Source: Sulfurimonas sp.
GTDB lineage: Bacteria; Campylobacterota; Campylobacteria; Campylobacterales; Sulfurimonadaceae
Length of the DNA: 36,274 nucleotides
Direction: 5' to 3'
Assembly (NCBI GenBank): GCA_027056465.1
Contig: JALUKS010000199.1
Span: forward strand, 12,071-48,344
Under the pieces are notes generated by a model. The model did no database searches, was not told the DNA's origin, and saw only the letters and a list, made by a program, of their open reading frames with translations. Positions 18,215-35,879 of this stretch are shown here, piece after piece. Every line of letters starts with the position of its first letter. Position 1 is the first letter of the stretch. The position numbers and the translations under genes were made by a program.

Positions 18215-18291
18215 GCCGACATAGCTCAGTTGGCTAGAGCAGCTGATTTGTAATCAGCAGGCCCGGGGTTCAAATCCTCGTGTCGGCACCA
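18215..18291 (+). tRNA. tRNA-Thr(TGT)
   Basis: Acceptor gccgaca/tgtcggc, anticodon loop tttgtaa, T-arm ggggttcaaatcctc, encoded CCA. Confidence 0.97.
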
Positions 18292-18356
18292 TTGAAATTT
18301 GAATATTAGAAACAGTGTTAGACCAGAAAAGATATAAGTTTACTTATATAATTTGT

Positions 18357-18441
18357 GGTGAGATAGTCAAGTGGCCAACGACGGCGGACTGTAAATCCGC
18401 TCCCTACGGGTTCAGAGGTTCGACTCCTCTTCTCACCACCA
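18357..18441 (+). tRNA. tRNA-Tyr(GTA)
   Basis: Acceptor ggtgaga/tctcacc, anticodon gta, long class II variable arm, encoded CCA. Confidence 0.97.
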
Positions 18442-18450
18442 TCGTTTAAT

Positions 18451-18526
<76 letters not shown>

Positions 18527-18649
18527 TAAACACAAAACTTCTGGAAGCTGAAGTACAATTTTTTGCACTTACTTCATAAAACTATATGAATATTTACTTG
18601 TATAGTTATCTAATCACAAAAAACTAATAGTATTAATAAAAAAAGAGTT

Positions 18650-18791
18650 ATTCAATTATTGCTTGATGTAGTCTTGATGCTGTCGTGGCTCAGGGGTAGA
18701 GCACTTGCTTGGTAAGTAAGAGGCCGTGGGTTCAAATCCCACCGTCAGCACCATAATGTAGAAATTATATATATTTAAGCAATAATTGAAT
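18650..18791. repeat. perfect 15-bp inverted repeat bracketing tRNA-Thr(GGT)
   Basis: attcaattattgctt (18650-18664) and aagcaataattgaat (18777-18791) are exact reverse complements. Confidence 0.85.
18679..18753 (+). tRNA. tRNA-Thr(GGT)
   Basis: Acceptor gctgtcg/cgtcagc (T-T mismatch at 5:68), anticodon loop ttggtaa, T-arm gtgggttcaaatcccac, encoded CCA. Confidence 0.95.
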
Positions 18792-18801
18792 GATTTTTGG
18801 A

Positions 18802-18807
18802 TATAAT
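18802..18807 (+). promoter_or_regulatory. putative -10 box of tuf promoter
   Basis: TATAAT preceded by a T-rich tract, about 36 nt before the tuf start. Confidence 0.55.
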
Positions 18808-18842
18808 TCCAATTCAATTCACAAACTAAGTAGGAGAACACA

Positions 18843-20045
18843 ATGGCAAAAGAAAAATTTGAACGTGGTACGAAACCCCACGTAAACATCGGTACAATTG
18901 GACACGTTGACCACGGTAAAACAACACTAACAGCTGCAATTACAGCAGTATTAGCAGTAACTAATGGTGCTGCACTTATGGATTACGATCAGATCGATAA
19001 TGCTCCAGAAGAAAGAGAACGTGGTATCACGATCGCTACTTCACATGTTGAGTACGAAACTGACAAACGTCACTATGCACACGTTGACTGTCCAGGTCAC
19101 GCGGATTATGTTAAGAACATGATTACTGGTGCTGCTCAAATGGATGGTGCTATTCTTGTTGTTTCTGCAGCGGATGGCCCAATGCCACAAACTCGTGAGC
19201 ATATCCTTCTTTCTAAGCAAGTTGGTGTTCCTTACATCGTTGTTTTCATGAACAAAGAAGATATGGTTGATGATGAAGAGTTAATGGAACTAGTAGAGAT
19301 GGAAATTCGTGAACTTCTTGACATGTACGACTTCCCAGGTGATGACACTCCAATTACTGCGGGTTCTGCACTTAAAGCTCTTGAAGAAGCAAAAACTGGT
19401 ACTCTTGCTGAGTGGTCAGATAAAATTATTGCTCTTATGGCTACTGTTGATGCATGGATTCCTGATCCAGTTCGTGAAACTGATAAAGATTTCTTAATGC
19501 CTATTGAAGATGTTTTCTCAATCTCTGGTCGTGGTACAGTTGTTACTGGTAAAATCGATCGTGGTACTATCAAAGTTGGTGAAGAAGTAGAAATCGTTGG
19601 TATCACTGATACTATGAAAACTACTGTAACTGGTGTTGAAATGTTCCGTAAAGAGATGGAAGAAGGTATTGCTGGAGATAACTGTGGTATTTTAATCCGT
19701 GGTATAGCTAAAGAAGAAGTTCAACGTGGACAAGTTCTTTGTAAGCCAGGTACTATTAACCCACACACAACATTTACTGCAGAAATTTATGTTCTAAGTA
19801 AAGATGAGGGTGGTCGTCATACTCCATTCTTCTCAAACTACCGTCCTCAGTTCTACGTACGTACAACTGATGTTACTGGTGCTATTACATTACCAGAAGG
19901 TACTGAGATGGTTATGCCAGGTGATAACGTAAGTATTACTGCTGAGTTAATTCACCCAATTGCAATGGAAGTTGGTACTAACTTCGCTATCCGTGAGGGT
20001 GGTAGAACTGTTGGTGCTGGTGTTGTTGCATCAATTGTTAAATAA
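18843..20045 (+). CDS. tuf: elongation factor Tu
   Basis: [72 protein letters not shown]. Confidence 0.99.
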   Translation: MAKEKFERGTKPHVNIGTIGHVDHGKTTLTAAITAVLAVTNGAALMDYDQIDNAPEERERGITIATSHVEYETDKRHYAHVDCPGHADYVKNMITGAAQMDGAILVVSAADGPMPQTREHILLSKQVGVPYIVVFMNKEDMVDDEELMELVEMEIRELLDMYDFPGDDTPITAGSALKALEEAKTGTLAEWSDKIIALMATVDAWIPDPVRETDKDFLMPIEDVFSISGRGTVVTGKIDRGTIKVGEEVEIVGITDTMKTTVTGVEMFRKEMEEGIAGDNCGILIRGIAKEEVQRGQVLCKPGTINPHTTFTAEIYVLSKDEGGRHTPFFSNYRPQFYVRTTDVTGAITLPEGTEMVMPGDNVSITAELIHPIAMEVGTNFAIREGGRTVGAGVVASIVK

Positions 20046-20067
20046 TTCGCACTAGCGAATTATTTAA
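20038..20067 (+). promoter_or_regulatory. 13-bp perfect hairpin overlapping the tuf stop codon
   Basis: ttaaataattcgc-acta-gcgaattatttaa; the tuf TAA lies inside the 5' arm. Confidence 0.7.
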
Positions 20068-20088
20068 TCCTTTAAAGGTAAATATAAC

Positions 20089-20241
20089 ATGAGAGAAGCA
20101 GTTCACTTAGGTTGTGAGAAATGTACTAGACGTAATTATCACACAACAAAAAATAAAAAGACTCATACAGAGAAATTTTCAGTACGTAAGTATTGTAAAT
20201 GGTGTCGTGAGCACACAACTCATAAAGAGATGAAGTTATAA
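20089..20241 (+). CDS. rpmG: 50S ribosomal protein L33
   Basis: 50-aa ORF MREAVHLGCEKCTRRNYHTTKNKKTHTEKFSVRKYCKWCREHTTHKEMKL; absent from the supplied ORF track, probably because it is short. Confidence 0.96.
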   Translation: MREAVHLGCEKCTRRNYHTTKNKKTHTEKFSVRKYCKWCREHTTHKEMKL

Positions 20242-20268
20242 TAACTTTTTCTTTTTAGAGAATTTGAA

Positions 20269-20291
20269 CCAAGAATTTTTCTTGGTTTTTT
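20269..20291 (+). terminator. terminator-like hairpin between rpmG and tRNA-Trp
   Basis: ccaagaa-ttt-ttcttgg followed by tttttt. Confidence 0.65.
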
Positions 20292-20293
20292 AT

Positions 20294-20369
20294 AGGCGTA
20301 TAGCTCCAATGGTAGAGCACCGGATTCCAAATCCGGGTGTTGCGGGTTCGAGTCCCCCTACGCCTGCCA
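20294..20369 (+). tRNA. tRNA-Trp(CCA)
   Basis: Acceptor aggcgta/tacgcct, anticodon loop ttccaaa, encoded CCA. Confidence 0.97.
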
Positions 20370-20442
20370 CTATTTATTATTAGTTAAACTTTAGAGTTTC
20401 ACTTATAATAGATATTATTGAAATTTAGAATGGAAAATGATT

Positions 20443-20622
20443 ATGAACTTAAGTAAACATATTAGACAAGCAAAAAGCGAACTAGATAAGGTAATCTTTC
20501 CAACAGGTGGGCAAGTAAAACAAGCATATATATCTGTAATTATAGTAGTGAGTGTTATTGCTGCATTTTTGGCATTAGTAGATTTATTGATGTCATCAAT
20601 TATGAAAACAATAGTAGGATAG
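20443..20622 (+). CDS. secE: preprotein translocase subunit SecE
   Basis: MNLSKHIRQAKSELDKVIFPTGGQVKQAYISVIIVVSVIAAFLALVDLLMSSI between tRNA-Trp and nusG. Confidence 0.93.
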   Translation: MNLSKHIRQAKSELDKVIFPTGGQVKQAYISVIIVVSVIAAFLALVDLLMSSIMKTIVG

Positions 20623-20630
20623 GAAAGAAA

Positions 20631-21158
20631 ATGGCACAACAATGGTACTCAATTCAAACTTATGGTAATGATAGACAAGTAAGGGATGCAATATTTAATA
20701 TGATTGAGGAGATGAGTCTTCAAGAATTTATTACAGAAGTTATCGTTCCTACGGAAGATGTTATCGAAGTAAAAGACGGAAAGAAAAAAATAAGTGAGCG
20801 TTCACTCTACTCTGGATATGTTTTTGCAAAATTAGAATTAAATACAGAGATTCAACACCTTATTCAGTCAGTGCCAAAGGTATCTGGTTTTATTGGCGAA
20901 GGTAATATTCCTACTCCACTAAGTGAACATGATATTAATGTTATTCTTGATCGTGTGAACAATCGTGCTGCTCCAAAACCAAAAGTATTTTTTGATAATG
21001 GTGAAACAGTTCGTATTATTGATGGACCATTTGCAAACTTTACAGCAACTGTAGATGAATATGACCTAGAGCATGGAACACTTAAGCTCAATGTCTTGAT
21101 ATTTGGCCGTGCGACTCCTGTTGATATCTCTTACACACAAGTAGAGAAAATCATCTAA
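20631..21158 (+). CDS. nusG: transcription termination/antitermination protein NusG
   Basis: [15 protein letters not shown] start; [38 protein letters not shown] domain. Confidence 0.97.
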   Translation: MAQQWYSIQTYGNDRQVRDAIFNMIEEMSLQEFITEVIVPTEDVIEVKDGKKKISERSLYSGYVFAKLELNTEIQHLIQSVPKVSGFIGEGNIPTPLSEHDINVILDRVNNRAAPKPKVFFDNGETVRIIDGPFANFTATVDEYDLEHGTLKLNVLIFGRATPVDISYTQVEKII

Positions 21159-21163
21159 TATAC

Positions 21164-21218
21164 TTTGACTGTGTTAAGTTTAGGTTTTTATAAGAGACTT
21201 AAGCTTAACACAGTTAAG
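21164..21218 (+). promoter_or_regulatory. 25-bp intergenic hairpin between nusG and rplK
   Basis: tttgactgtgttaagtttaggtttt-tataa-gagacttaagcttaacacagttaag; 25 contiguous pairs including several G-U. Confidence 0.75.
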
Positions 21219-21246
21219 CGAATAAAATAAACACAAAGGAAATATC

Positions 21247-21672
21247 ATGGCAAAAAAAGTTATGGATTATATCAAGCTACACATTGACGCTGGTAAAGCA
21301 AACCCTGCTCCACCAGTTGGACCAGCATTAGGACAACGTGGTGTTAACATCATGGAATTCACTAAAGCATTCAATGAAAAAACTAAAGACAAAATGGGCT
21401 TTAAAGTTCCAGTTGTAATTACTGTTTATACTGATAGAAGTTTCTCTTTTATCACTAAGCAACCACCGGCATCTGCTCTTCTTATGAAGGCTGCCAACCT
21501 TAAGAAAGGTACGGATAATCCACTTAAAAATAAAGTTGGAAAAATTACTCGTGCACAACTTATGGAAGTTGTTGATGCAAAAATTGCTGACTTAAATACA
21601 GATGACAAAGATATGGCAGCGAATACTCTAGCGGGTACTGCACGTTCAATGGGTATCGAAATAGTAGAGTAG
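21247..21672 (+). CDS. rplK: 50S ribosomal protein L11
   Basis: [34 protein letters not shown]. Confidence 0.99.
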   Translation: MAKKVMDYIKLHIDAGKANPAPPVGPALGQRGVNIMEFTKAFNEKTKDKMGFKVPVVITVYTDRSFSFITKQPPASALLMKAANLKKGTDNPLKNKVGKITRAQLMEVVDAKIADLNTDDKDMAANTLAGTARSMGIEIVE

Positions 21673-21744
21673 GTTTTATCTATTCAATCACCAACCACAG
21701 TGATTTAAAATATTTGTGGCAGAATTTAGATGGAGAATTTGACA

Positions 21745-22437
21745 ATGAGCAAAAGATATAAACAATTAGTAGAAAAGATAGATGCTAGCAAAGCTTACAG
21801 TGTAACTGAAGCTGCTGCAACTGTAAAAGATTTAACAAGTGCAAAATTTGACGAAACTGTTGAAATTGCTATGAACTTAAATGTAGATCCTCGTCATGCT
21901 GACCAAATGGTTCGTGGTGCACTTGTACTTCCACATGGTACTGGTAAGACTGTTCGTGTTGCAGTATTTGCAAAGGGTGTTAAAGCTGATGAAGCTAAAG
22001 CTGCTGGTGCTGACATTGTTGGTACTGATGATTTAGTTGCTGACATTAAAGCTGGAATTTTTAACTTTGATGTAGTTGTTGCTGCACCAGACTGTATGGG
22101 TCTTGTTGGACAAATTGGTCGTATTCTAGGGCCAAAAGGTCTTATGCCTAACCCTAAAACAGGAACTGTAACTCCAGATGTTGCAACTGCTGTTAAGAAT
22201 GTTAAAGGCGGGCAAGTAAACTTCCGTGTTGACAAAAAAGGTAATATCCATGCAGGTATTGGTAAAGCAAGTTTTGCTGCAGAGCAAATAGCTGAAAATC
22301 TTACCTCTTTCCTTGCTGCTATAAATAAGCAAAAACCAGCTTCTGCAAAAGGTCGTTATATCAAGAATGCTGCTCTTAGTTTAACTATGAGTCCAGCTGT
22401 TAAACTTGATTTAGTAGAACTAGCAGATATCAAGTAG
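21745..22437 (+). CDS. rplA: 50S ribosomal protein L1
   Basis: [20 protein letters not shown] start preceded by [23 protein letters not shown]. Confidence 0.98.
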   Translation: MSKRYKQLVEKIDASKAYSVTEAAATVKDLTSAKFDETVEIAMNLNVDPRHADQMVRGALVLPHGTGKTVRVAVFAKGVKADEAKAAGADIVGTDDLVADIKAGIFNFDVVVAAPDCMGLVGQIGRILGPKGLMPNPKTGTVTPDVATAVKNVKGGQVNFRVDKKGNIHAGIGKASFAAEQIAENLTSFLAAINKQKPASAKGRYIKNAALSLTMSPAVKLDLVELADIK

Positions 22438-22450
22438 AAATACTTAAGCA

Positions 22451-22632
22451 TAAACGCCATCTGGCGTTTAAGTCTTTATTTTGAGATATTAGTATCTTAA
22501 ACTAAAGATTTTCATTTTGAAAATCTGAATTTACTTGGACTAAAGATAGTTGGGGGTATTTACCGTGTTGGTAATGAGCTTAATCGAGCCTTTCTCGCCC
22601 CTCTTGAAGTTATGTCTGGAAAGGAGAATTAT
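22451..22632 (+). promoter_or_regulatory. rplJ leader region with hairpins (probable L10-type leader)
   Basis: Stems taaacgcc-atct-ggcgttta (22451-22470) and agattttca-ttt-tgaaaatct (22506-22526) in a roughly 195-nt gap between rplA and rplJ. Confidence 0.5.
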
Positions 22633-23115
22633 ATGTTAAAGTCAAAAAAAGCTGAAGTTATTGCTGAATTAACATCTGCGTTTGAAAATACAACTGCTGT
22701 AGTTATATGTGACTACAAAGGGTTAACTGTTGACAAACTTGAAATGTTAAGAAAAGCTGCTAAAGCAAAAGACACAAGTGTTCAGGTTGTAAAGAATACT
22801 TTAGCTACAATCGCATTAAACAATGCTGGTATGAGTGGTATTGAAATCAAAGATACAAATATTTTTATTTGGTCTGATGATGTTATCTCTGCTGCAAAAA
22901 TTTCTGCAGATTTCGCTAAAGATAATGAGCAATTTGTTATTAAAGCTGGTTACTTAGATAAAGAAGCTGCTGATATAGCTAAAATTGAAGCATTTGCTAA
23001 ACTTCCTGGTCGTGAAGAACTTCTCGGTATGCTTGCTGCTACTTGGATGGCTCCAATCACGAATATGGCTGTTGGAATCGATGCTCTTAGAAAGAAATTA
23101 GAAGAAGAAGCTTAG
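22633..23115 (+). CDS. rplJ: 50S ribosomal protein L10
   Basis: MLKSKKAEVIAELTSAFENTTAVVICDYKGLTVDKLEMLRKAAKA; start preceded by GGAAAGGAG. Confidence 0.97.
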   Translation: MLKSKKAEVIAELTSAFENTTAVVICDYKGLTVDKLEMLRKAAKAKDTSVQVVKNTLATIALNNAGMSGIEIKDTNIFIWSDDVISAAKISADFAKDNEQFVIKAGYLDKEAADIAKIEAFAKLPGREELLGMLAATWMAPITNMAVGIDALRKKLEEEA

Positions 23116-23175
23116 TCTTCACTTCTAAATAGTGCAAAGCACTTTAAAAATATATAATAAAATAAAGGAGTTACC

Positions 23176-23544
23176 ATGGCTGTAACTAAAGAAGATGTAT
23201 TAGAATTTATTTCAGGACTTTCTGTTCTTGAGCTTTCAGAGCTTGTTAAAGAATTTGAAGAAAAATTTCAAGTTTCTGCACAACCTGTTGCTGTTGCTGG
23301 TGGAGCTGTTGCTGGTGAAGCTGCTGCTGAACAAACTGAATTTGATGTAGTACTTACTGATGTTGGTGCTAAGAAAATTGCTGTTATTAAAGCTGTTCGT
23401 GCCCTTACTGGACTTGGACTAAAAGAAGCAAAAGAGGCTTGTGAAGGTCTTCCATCTACAATCAAAGAAGCTGTAGATAAAGATGCTGCTGAAGAAGCAA
23501 AAGCTGCTTTAGAAGAAGCTGGTGCAGTAGTAGAAGTTAAATAA
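23176..23544 (+). CDS. rplL: 50S ribosomal protein L7/L12
   Basis: C-terminal [56 protein letters not shown]. Confidence 0.99.
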   Translation: MAVTKEDVLEFISGLSVLELSELVKEFEEKFQVSAQPVAVAGGAVAGEAAAEQTEFDVVLTDVGAKKIAVIKAVRALTGLGLKEAKEACEGLPSTIKEAVDKDAAEEAKAALEEAGAVVEVK

Positions 23545-23564
23545 TAATTTTTCTTAGCACTATT

Positions 23565-23635
23565 GAAGAGTCCTTGTGACTCTTCGCCTTTGGGCGCTTT
23601 TGCGAAGAGATTTCAGTCTCTTAGTAAAAGTGCCC
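23565..23635 (+). promoter_or_regulatory. rplL-rpoB intergenic structure with mutually exclusive stems
   Basis: Stems gaagagtc/gactcttc, ctcttcgc/gcgaagag, aagaga/tctctt and gggcgctttt/aaaagtgccc, sharing arms. Confidence 0.65.
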
Positions 23636-23745
23636 TTATGTCGTTTATAAGCACTGTAAGAATTCGAGTCAATTGTATGGCTCAAAATCTATTTAGAGAC
23701 GTCTAAATATGATACGCTTAATCCCAATATTAAGCCCCTAATTAA

Positions 23746-32428
<8,683 letters not shown>

Positions 32429-32446
32429 ACCTTCTCTTTTTCTTTT

Positions 32447-32468
32447 TATACGAGCATCCGCTCGTATA
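32447..32468 (+). terminator. putative terminator after rpoC
   Basis: tatacgagc-atcc-gctcgtata, then acctccctttttt. Confidence 0.65.
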
Positions 32469-32548
32469 ACCTCCCTTTTTTATTCAAAAATTAATTCAGA
32501 CTTAAAATAAAGCAAACTTTAATTACAATTTATGTATTATTCTGTGTC

Positions 32549-32577
32549 TATAATACTCTAAGAATTTTAGAGTATTA
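32549..32577 (+). promoter_or_regulatory. putative rpsL -10 box overlapping an 11-bp inverted repeat
   Basis: TATAAT 32549-32554; taatactctaa-gaatt-ttagagtatta 32551-32577. Confidence 0.5.
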
Positions 32578-32609
32578 AATTCTACTGGAAAACTATATAA
32601 AGGAATTGT

Positions 32610-32984
32610 ATGCCTACAATCAATCAATTGATTCGTTCAGAGCGTAAACGTGTGATTAAGAAATCAAAATCACCTGCGCTTGTTTCATGTCCACAGCGTC
32701 GTGGTGTATGTACTCGTGTTTACACAACTACACCAAAAAAACCTAACTCGGCTTTAAGAAAAGTTGCTAAAGTTAGATTAACATCTGGTTTTGAGGTTAT
32801 CTCATATATCGGTGGTGAGGGTCACAACCTTCAAGAGCACTCTATCGTACTTGTACGTGGTGGTCGTATCAAAGATTTACCTGGTGTGAAGTATCATATC
32901 GTTCGTGGTGCACTTGATACTGCTGGTGTTGCTAACCGTACTGTTGCTCGTTCTAAATATGGAACAAAAAAGCCAAAAAAATAG
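32610..32984 (+). CDS. rpsL: 30S ribosomal protein S12
   Basis: [56 protein letters not shown]. Confidence 0.99.
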   Translation: MPTINQLIRSERKRVIKKSKSPALVSCPQRRGVCTRVYTTTPKKPNSALRKVAKVRLTSGFEVISYIGGEGHNLQEHSIVLVRGGRIKDLPGVKYHIVRGALDTAGVANRTVARSKYGTKKPKK

Positions 32985-33069
32985 TCTAAGACTGTTTTTT
33001 AATTAAAAGATTCAATAGCTACAGGATTAACTTTTAGTAGTTAATTTTGAGTAAATTTGAAAAAATTGA

Positions 33070-33555
<486 letters not shown>

Positions 33556-33566
33556 TTCTTTAAACC

Positions 33567-33590
33567 GTAAAGAGACATCTGTCTCTTTGC
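33567..33590 (+). promoter_or_regulatory. 10-bp hairpin between rpsG and fusA
   Basis: gtaaagagac-atct-gtctctttgc (one G-U). Confidence 0.6.
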
Positions 33591-33606
33591 AACCCTATGC
33601 GACATC

Positions 33607-33648
33607 AGCTCTTTTGTAAGTAAATGAAACTTTATTTATAAAAGAGCT
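33607..33648 (+). promoter_or_regulatory. 18-bp hairpin upstream of fusA
   Basis: agctcttttgtaagtaaa-tgaaac-tttatttataaaagagct, 18 contiguous pairs with two G-U. Confidence 0.7.
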
Positions 33649-33681
33649 TATCTCTCAACTTAACTAACAAGGTACATAACT

Positions 33682-35772
33682 ATGGCAAGAAGTCACAAAT
33701 TAAATGACGTAAGAAATATCGGTATTGCTGCACACATTGATGCAGGTAAAACTACAACTACAGAAAGAATCCTTTTCTACACTGGTGTTGAGCACAAAAT
33801 AGGTGAGGTTCATGATGGTGCTGCTACTATGGACTGGATGGAACAAGAGCAAGAGCGTGGTATTACTATTACTTCTGCTGCAACTACTTGTGAGTGGGCT
33901 GGAAAGCAGATTAATATCATAGATACTCCGGGACACGTTGACTTTACTATTGAAGTTGAGCGTTCTATGCGTGTTCTTGATGGTGCCGTTTCAGTATTCT
34001 GTGCAGTTGGTGGTGTTCAGCCTCAGTCTGAAACAGTTTGGAGACAACGTAACCGTTATAAAGTTCCTTCTATTGTTTTTGTGAACAAGATGGATAGAAC
34101 TGGTGCAGATTTCTACGAAGTTGAGCGTCAAATTAAAGAGCGTCTTAAGGGTAATCCAATGCCTATTCAACTTCCTATCGGTGCAGAAGCTGAGTTTGAA
34201 GGTGTTGTTGATTTAGTTACTATGAAAGAGATCGTTTGGGATGCTGATGCTGAAATGGGTTCTAACTACCATGTGCAAGATATCCGTGCTGATCTTCAAG
34301 AGATAGCTGAAGAGTACAAAGAGAAAATGCTTGAGACTTTAGCTGAAGTTGAAGGTAATGATGACTTTGCTGAGAAATTCTTAGATGGTGAAGAGATTCC
34401 TGAAGAAGAAGTAGTAGCTGCTATTAAAGCTGCAACTCTTGGTATGGCTGTTGTTCCAATGACTCCAGGTACTGCATTTAAAAACAAAGGTGTTCAGACT
34501 CTACTTGATGCTGTTGTTGCTTACCTTCCATCTCCTATTGAATCAGAAGCAATCATGGGTACACTTATGGATGATGAAGAAGTTGAAGTAGCTGTTCCAT
34601 CAACTGATGATGGTGATTTTGCTGCACTTGCATTTAAAATCATGACTGACCCATTTGTTGGTGTTCTTACTTTTATCCGTGTTTACCGTGGTTCATTAGA
34701 CTCAGGTTCTTTTGTTCATAACTCTACTAAAGATAAGAAAGAGAGAATTGGTCGTATCGTGAAGATGCATGCTATCAAACGTGAAGAAGTGAAAACTATT
34801 TATGCAGGTGAAATCGGTGCAGTTGTTGGTCTTAAAGCTACAACTACTGGTGATACTTTATGTACAGGTGAAGAGAAAGTTGTTCTTGAAAGAATGGATT
34901 TCCCAGAACCAGTTATCTCTGTTGCTGTTGAGCCAAAAACTAAAGCTGACCAAGAAAAAATGGGTATTGCCTTAAGCAAACTTGCTGCTGAAGATCCATC
35001 TTTCCGTGTAAATACTGATGAAGAGACTGGTCAAACTATTATCGCTGGTATGGGTGAGTTACACCTTGAAATCCTTGTTGACCGTATGAAACGTGAGTTC
35101 TCTGTTGAAGCTGAAGTTGGTGCACCACAGGTTTCTTACCGTGAGTCTATCAAAGATGAAGTACAACAAGAGTACAAGTATGCGAAACAATCAGGTGGTC
35201 GTGGTCAGTTTGGTCATGTTTACCTTACAGTTAAGCCAGGTGAAAAAGATACAGGTTATGTATTTACAAATGCTATTAAAGGTGGAGCTGTTCCTAAAGA
35301 ATTTATTCCAGCTGTTAAGAAAGGTTGTGAAGAAGCTATGCAAACAGGTGTTCTTGCTGGATACCCAATGGAAGATATCGATGTAACTCTTTATGATGGT
35401 TCTTACCATGATGTCGATTCAAATGAAATGGCGTTTAAACTTGCTGCATCAATGGGATTCAAAGCTGCTTGTCGTATTGCTAAACCAGCAATCTTAGAGC
35501 CAATGATGAAAGTTGAAGTTGAAACTCCAGAAGAGAATATGGGTGATGTTATCGGTGACCTTAACCGTCGTCGTGGTCAAGTTAATGCTATGGGCGATCG
35601 TGCTGGTAGTAAAATCGTTGATGCATTTGTTCCATTATCTGAAATGTTCGGTTACTCAACTGATCTTCGTTCAGCTACTCAAGGACGTGCAACTTACTCT
35701 ATGGAATTTGATCACTATGCTGAAGTTCCTAAAGCAGTATCTGAAGAGATTCAGAAAAAACGCAACGGGTAG
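33682..35772 (+). CDS. fusA: elongation factor G
   Basis: [65 protein letters not shown]. Confidence 0.99.
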   Translation: MARSHKLNDVRNIGIAAHIDAGKTTTTERILFYTGVEHKIGEVHDGAATMDWMEQEQERGITITSAATTCEWAGKQINIIDTPGHVDFTIEVERSMRVLDGAVSVFCAVGGVQPQSETVWRQRNRYKVPSIVFVNKMDRTGADFYEVERQIKERLKGNPMPIQLPIGAEAEFEGVVDLVTMKEIVWDADAEMGSNYHVQDIRADLQEIAEEYKEKMLETLAEVEGNDDFAEKFLDGEEIPEEEVVAAIKAATLGMAVVPMTPGTAFKNKGVQTLLDAVVAYLPSPIESEAIMGTLMDDEEVEVAVPSTDDGDFAALAFKIMTDPFVGVLTFIRVYRGSLDSGSFVHNSTKDKKERIGRIVKMHAIKREEVKTIYAGEIGAVVGLKATTTGDTLCTGEEKVVLERMDFPEPVISVAVEPKTKADQEKMGIALSKLAAEDPSFRVNTDEETGQTIIAGMGELHLEILVDRMKREFSVEAEVGAPQVSYRESIKDEVQQEYKYAKQSGGRGQFGHVYLTVKPGEKDTGYVFTNAIKGGAVPKEFIPAVKKGCEEAMQTGVLAGYPMEDIDVTLYDGSYHDVDSNEMAFKLAASMGFKAACRIAKPAILEPMMKVEVETPEENMGDVIGDLNRRRGQVNAMGDRAGSKIVDAFVPLSEMFGYSTDLRSATQGRATYSMEFDHYAEVPKAVSEEIQKKRNG

Positions 35773-35803
35773 TTTTAGTAATTCACTAAAAAATCCCAAC
35801 TTC

Positions 35804-35832
35804 TTACTCCCTTTGGGAGTAATTTCTTCTTA
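35804..35832 (+). terminator. terminator after fusA
   Basis: ttactccc-ttt-gggagtaa followed by tttcttctt. Confidence 0.75.
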
Positions 35833-35879
35833 AAACCTCTTAAATATTGCTATAATAATAAAAAATAATTAGGTCAATA

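Noticed and set aside
18527-18649. Possible small RNA or extra tRNA between tRNA-Gly and tRNA-Thr(GGT)
   Set aside because: Only short imperfect stems (aactata/tatagtt, aagtacaa/tttgcactt); no tRNA shape or terminator.
18656-18889. 77-aa minus-strand ORF containing VGFEPTASYLPSKCSTPEPRQH
   Set aside because: Antisense to tRNA-Thr(GGT) and the tuf start; this type of peptide is a common artefact of translating the reverse strand of tRNAs.
19232-19606. 124-aa minus-strand ORF opposite tuf
   Set aside because: Low-complexity Ser/Thr-rich mirror of tuf codon usage.
21894-22235. 113-aa minus-strand ORF opposite rplA
   Set aside because: Antisense shadow ORF of rplA; composition reflects the complement of Gly/Ala/Val-rich codons.
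32720-32900. Streptomycin-resistance mutation in rpsL
   Set aside because: KKPNSALRK and [12 protein letters not shown] are the normal sensitive-type motifs.
35513-35833. 106-aa plus-strand ORF overlapping the fusA 3' end
   Set aside because: Alternate-frame translation of fusA running into the terminator.
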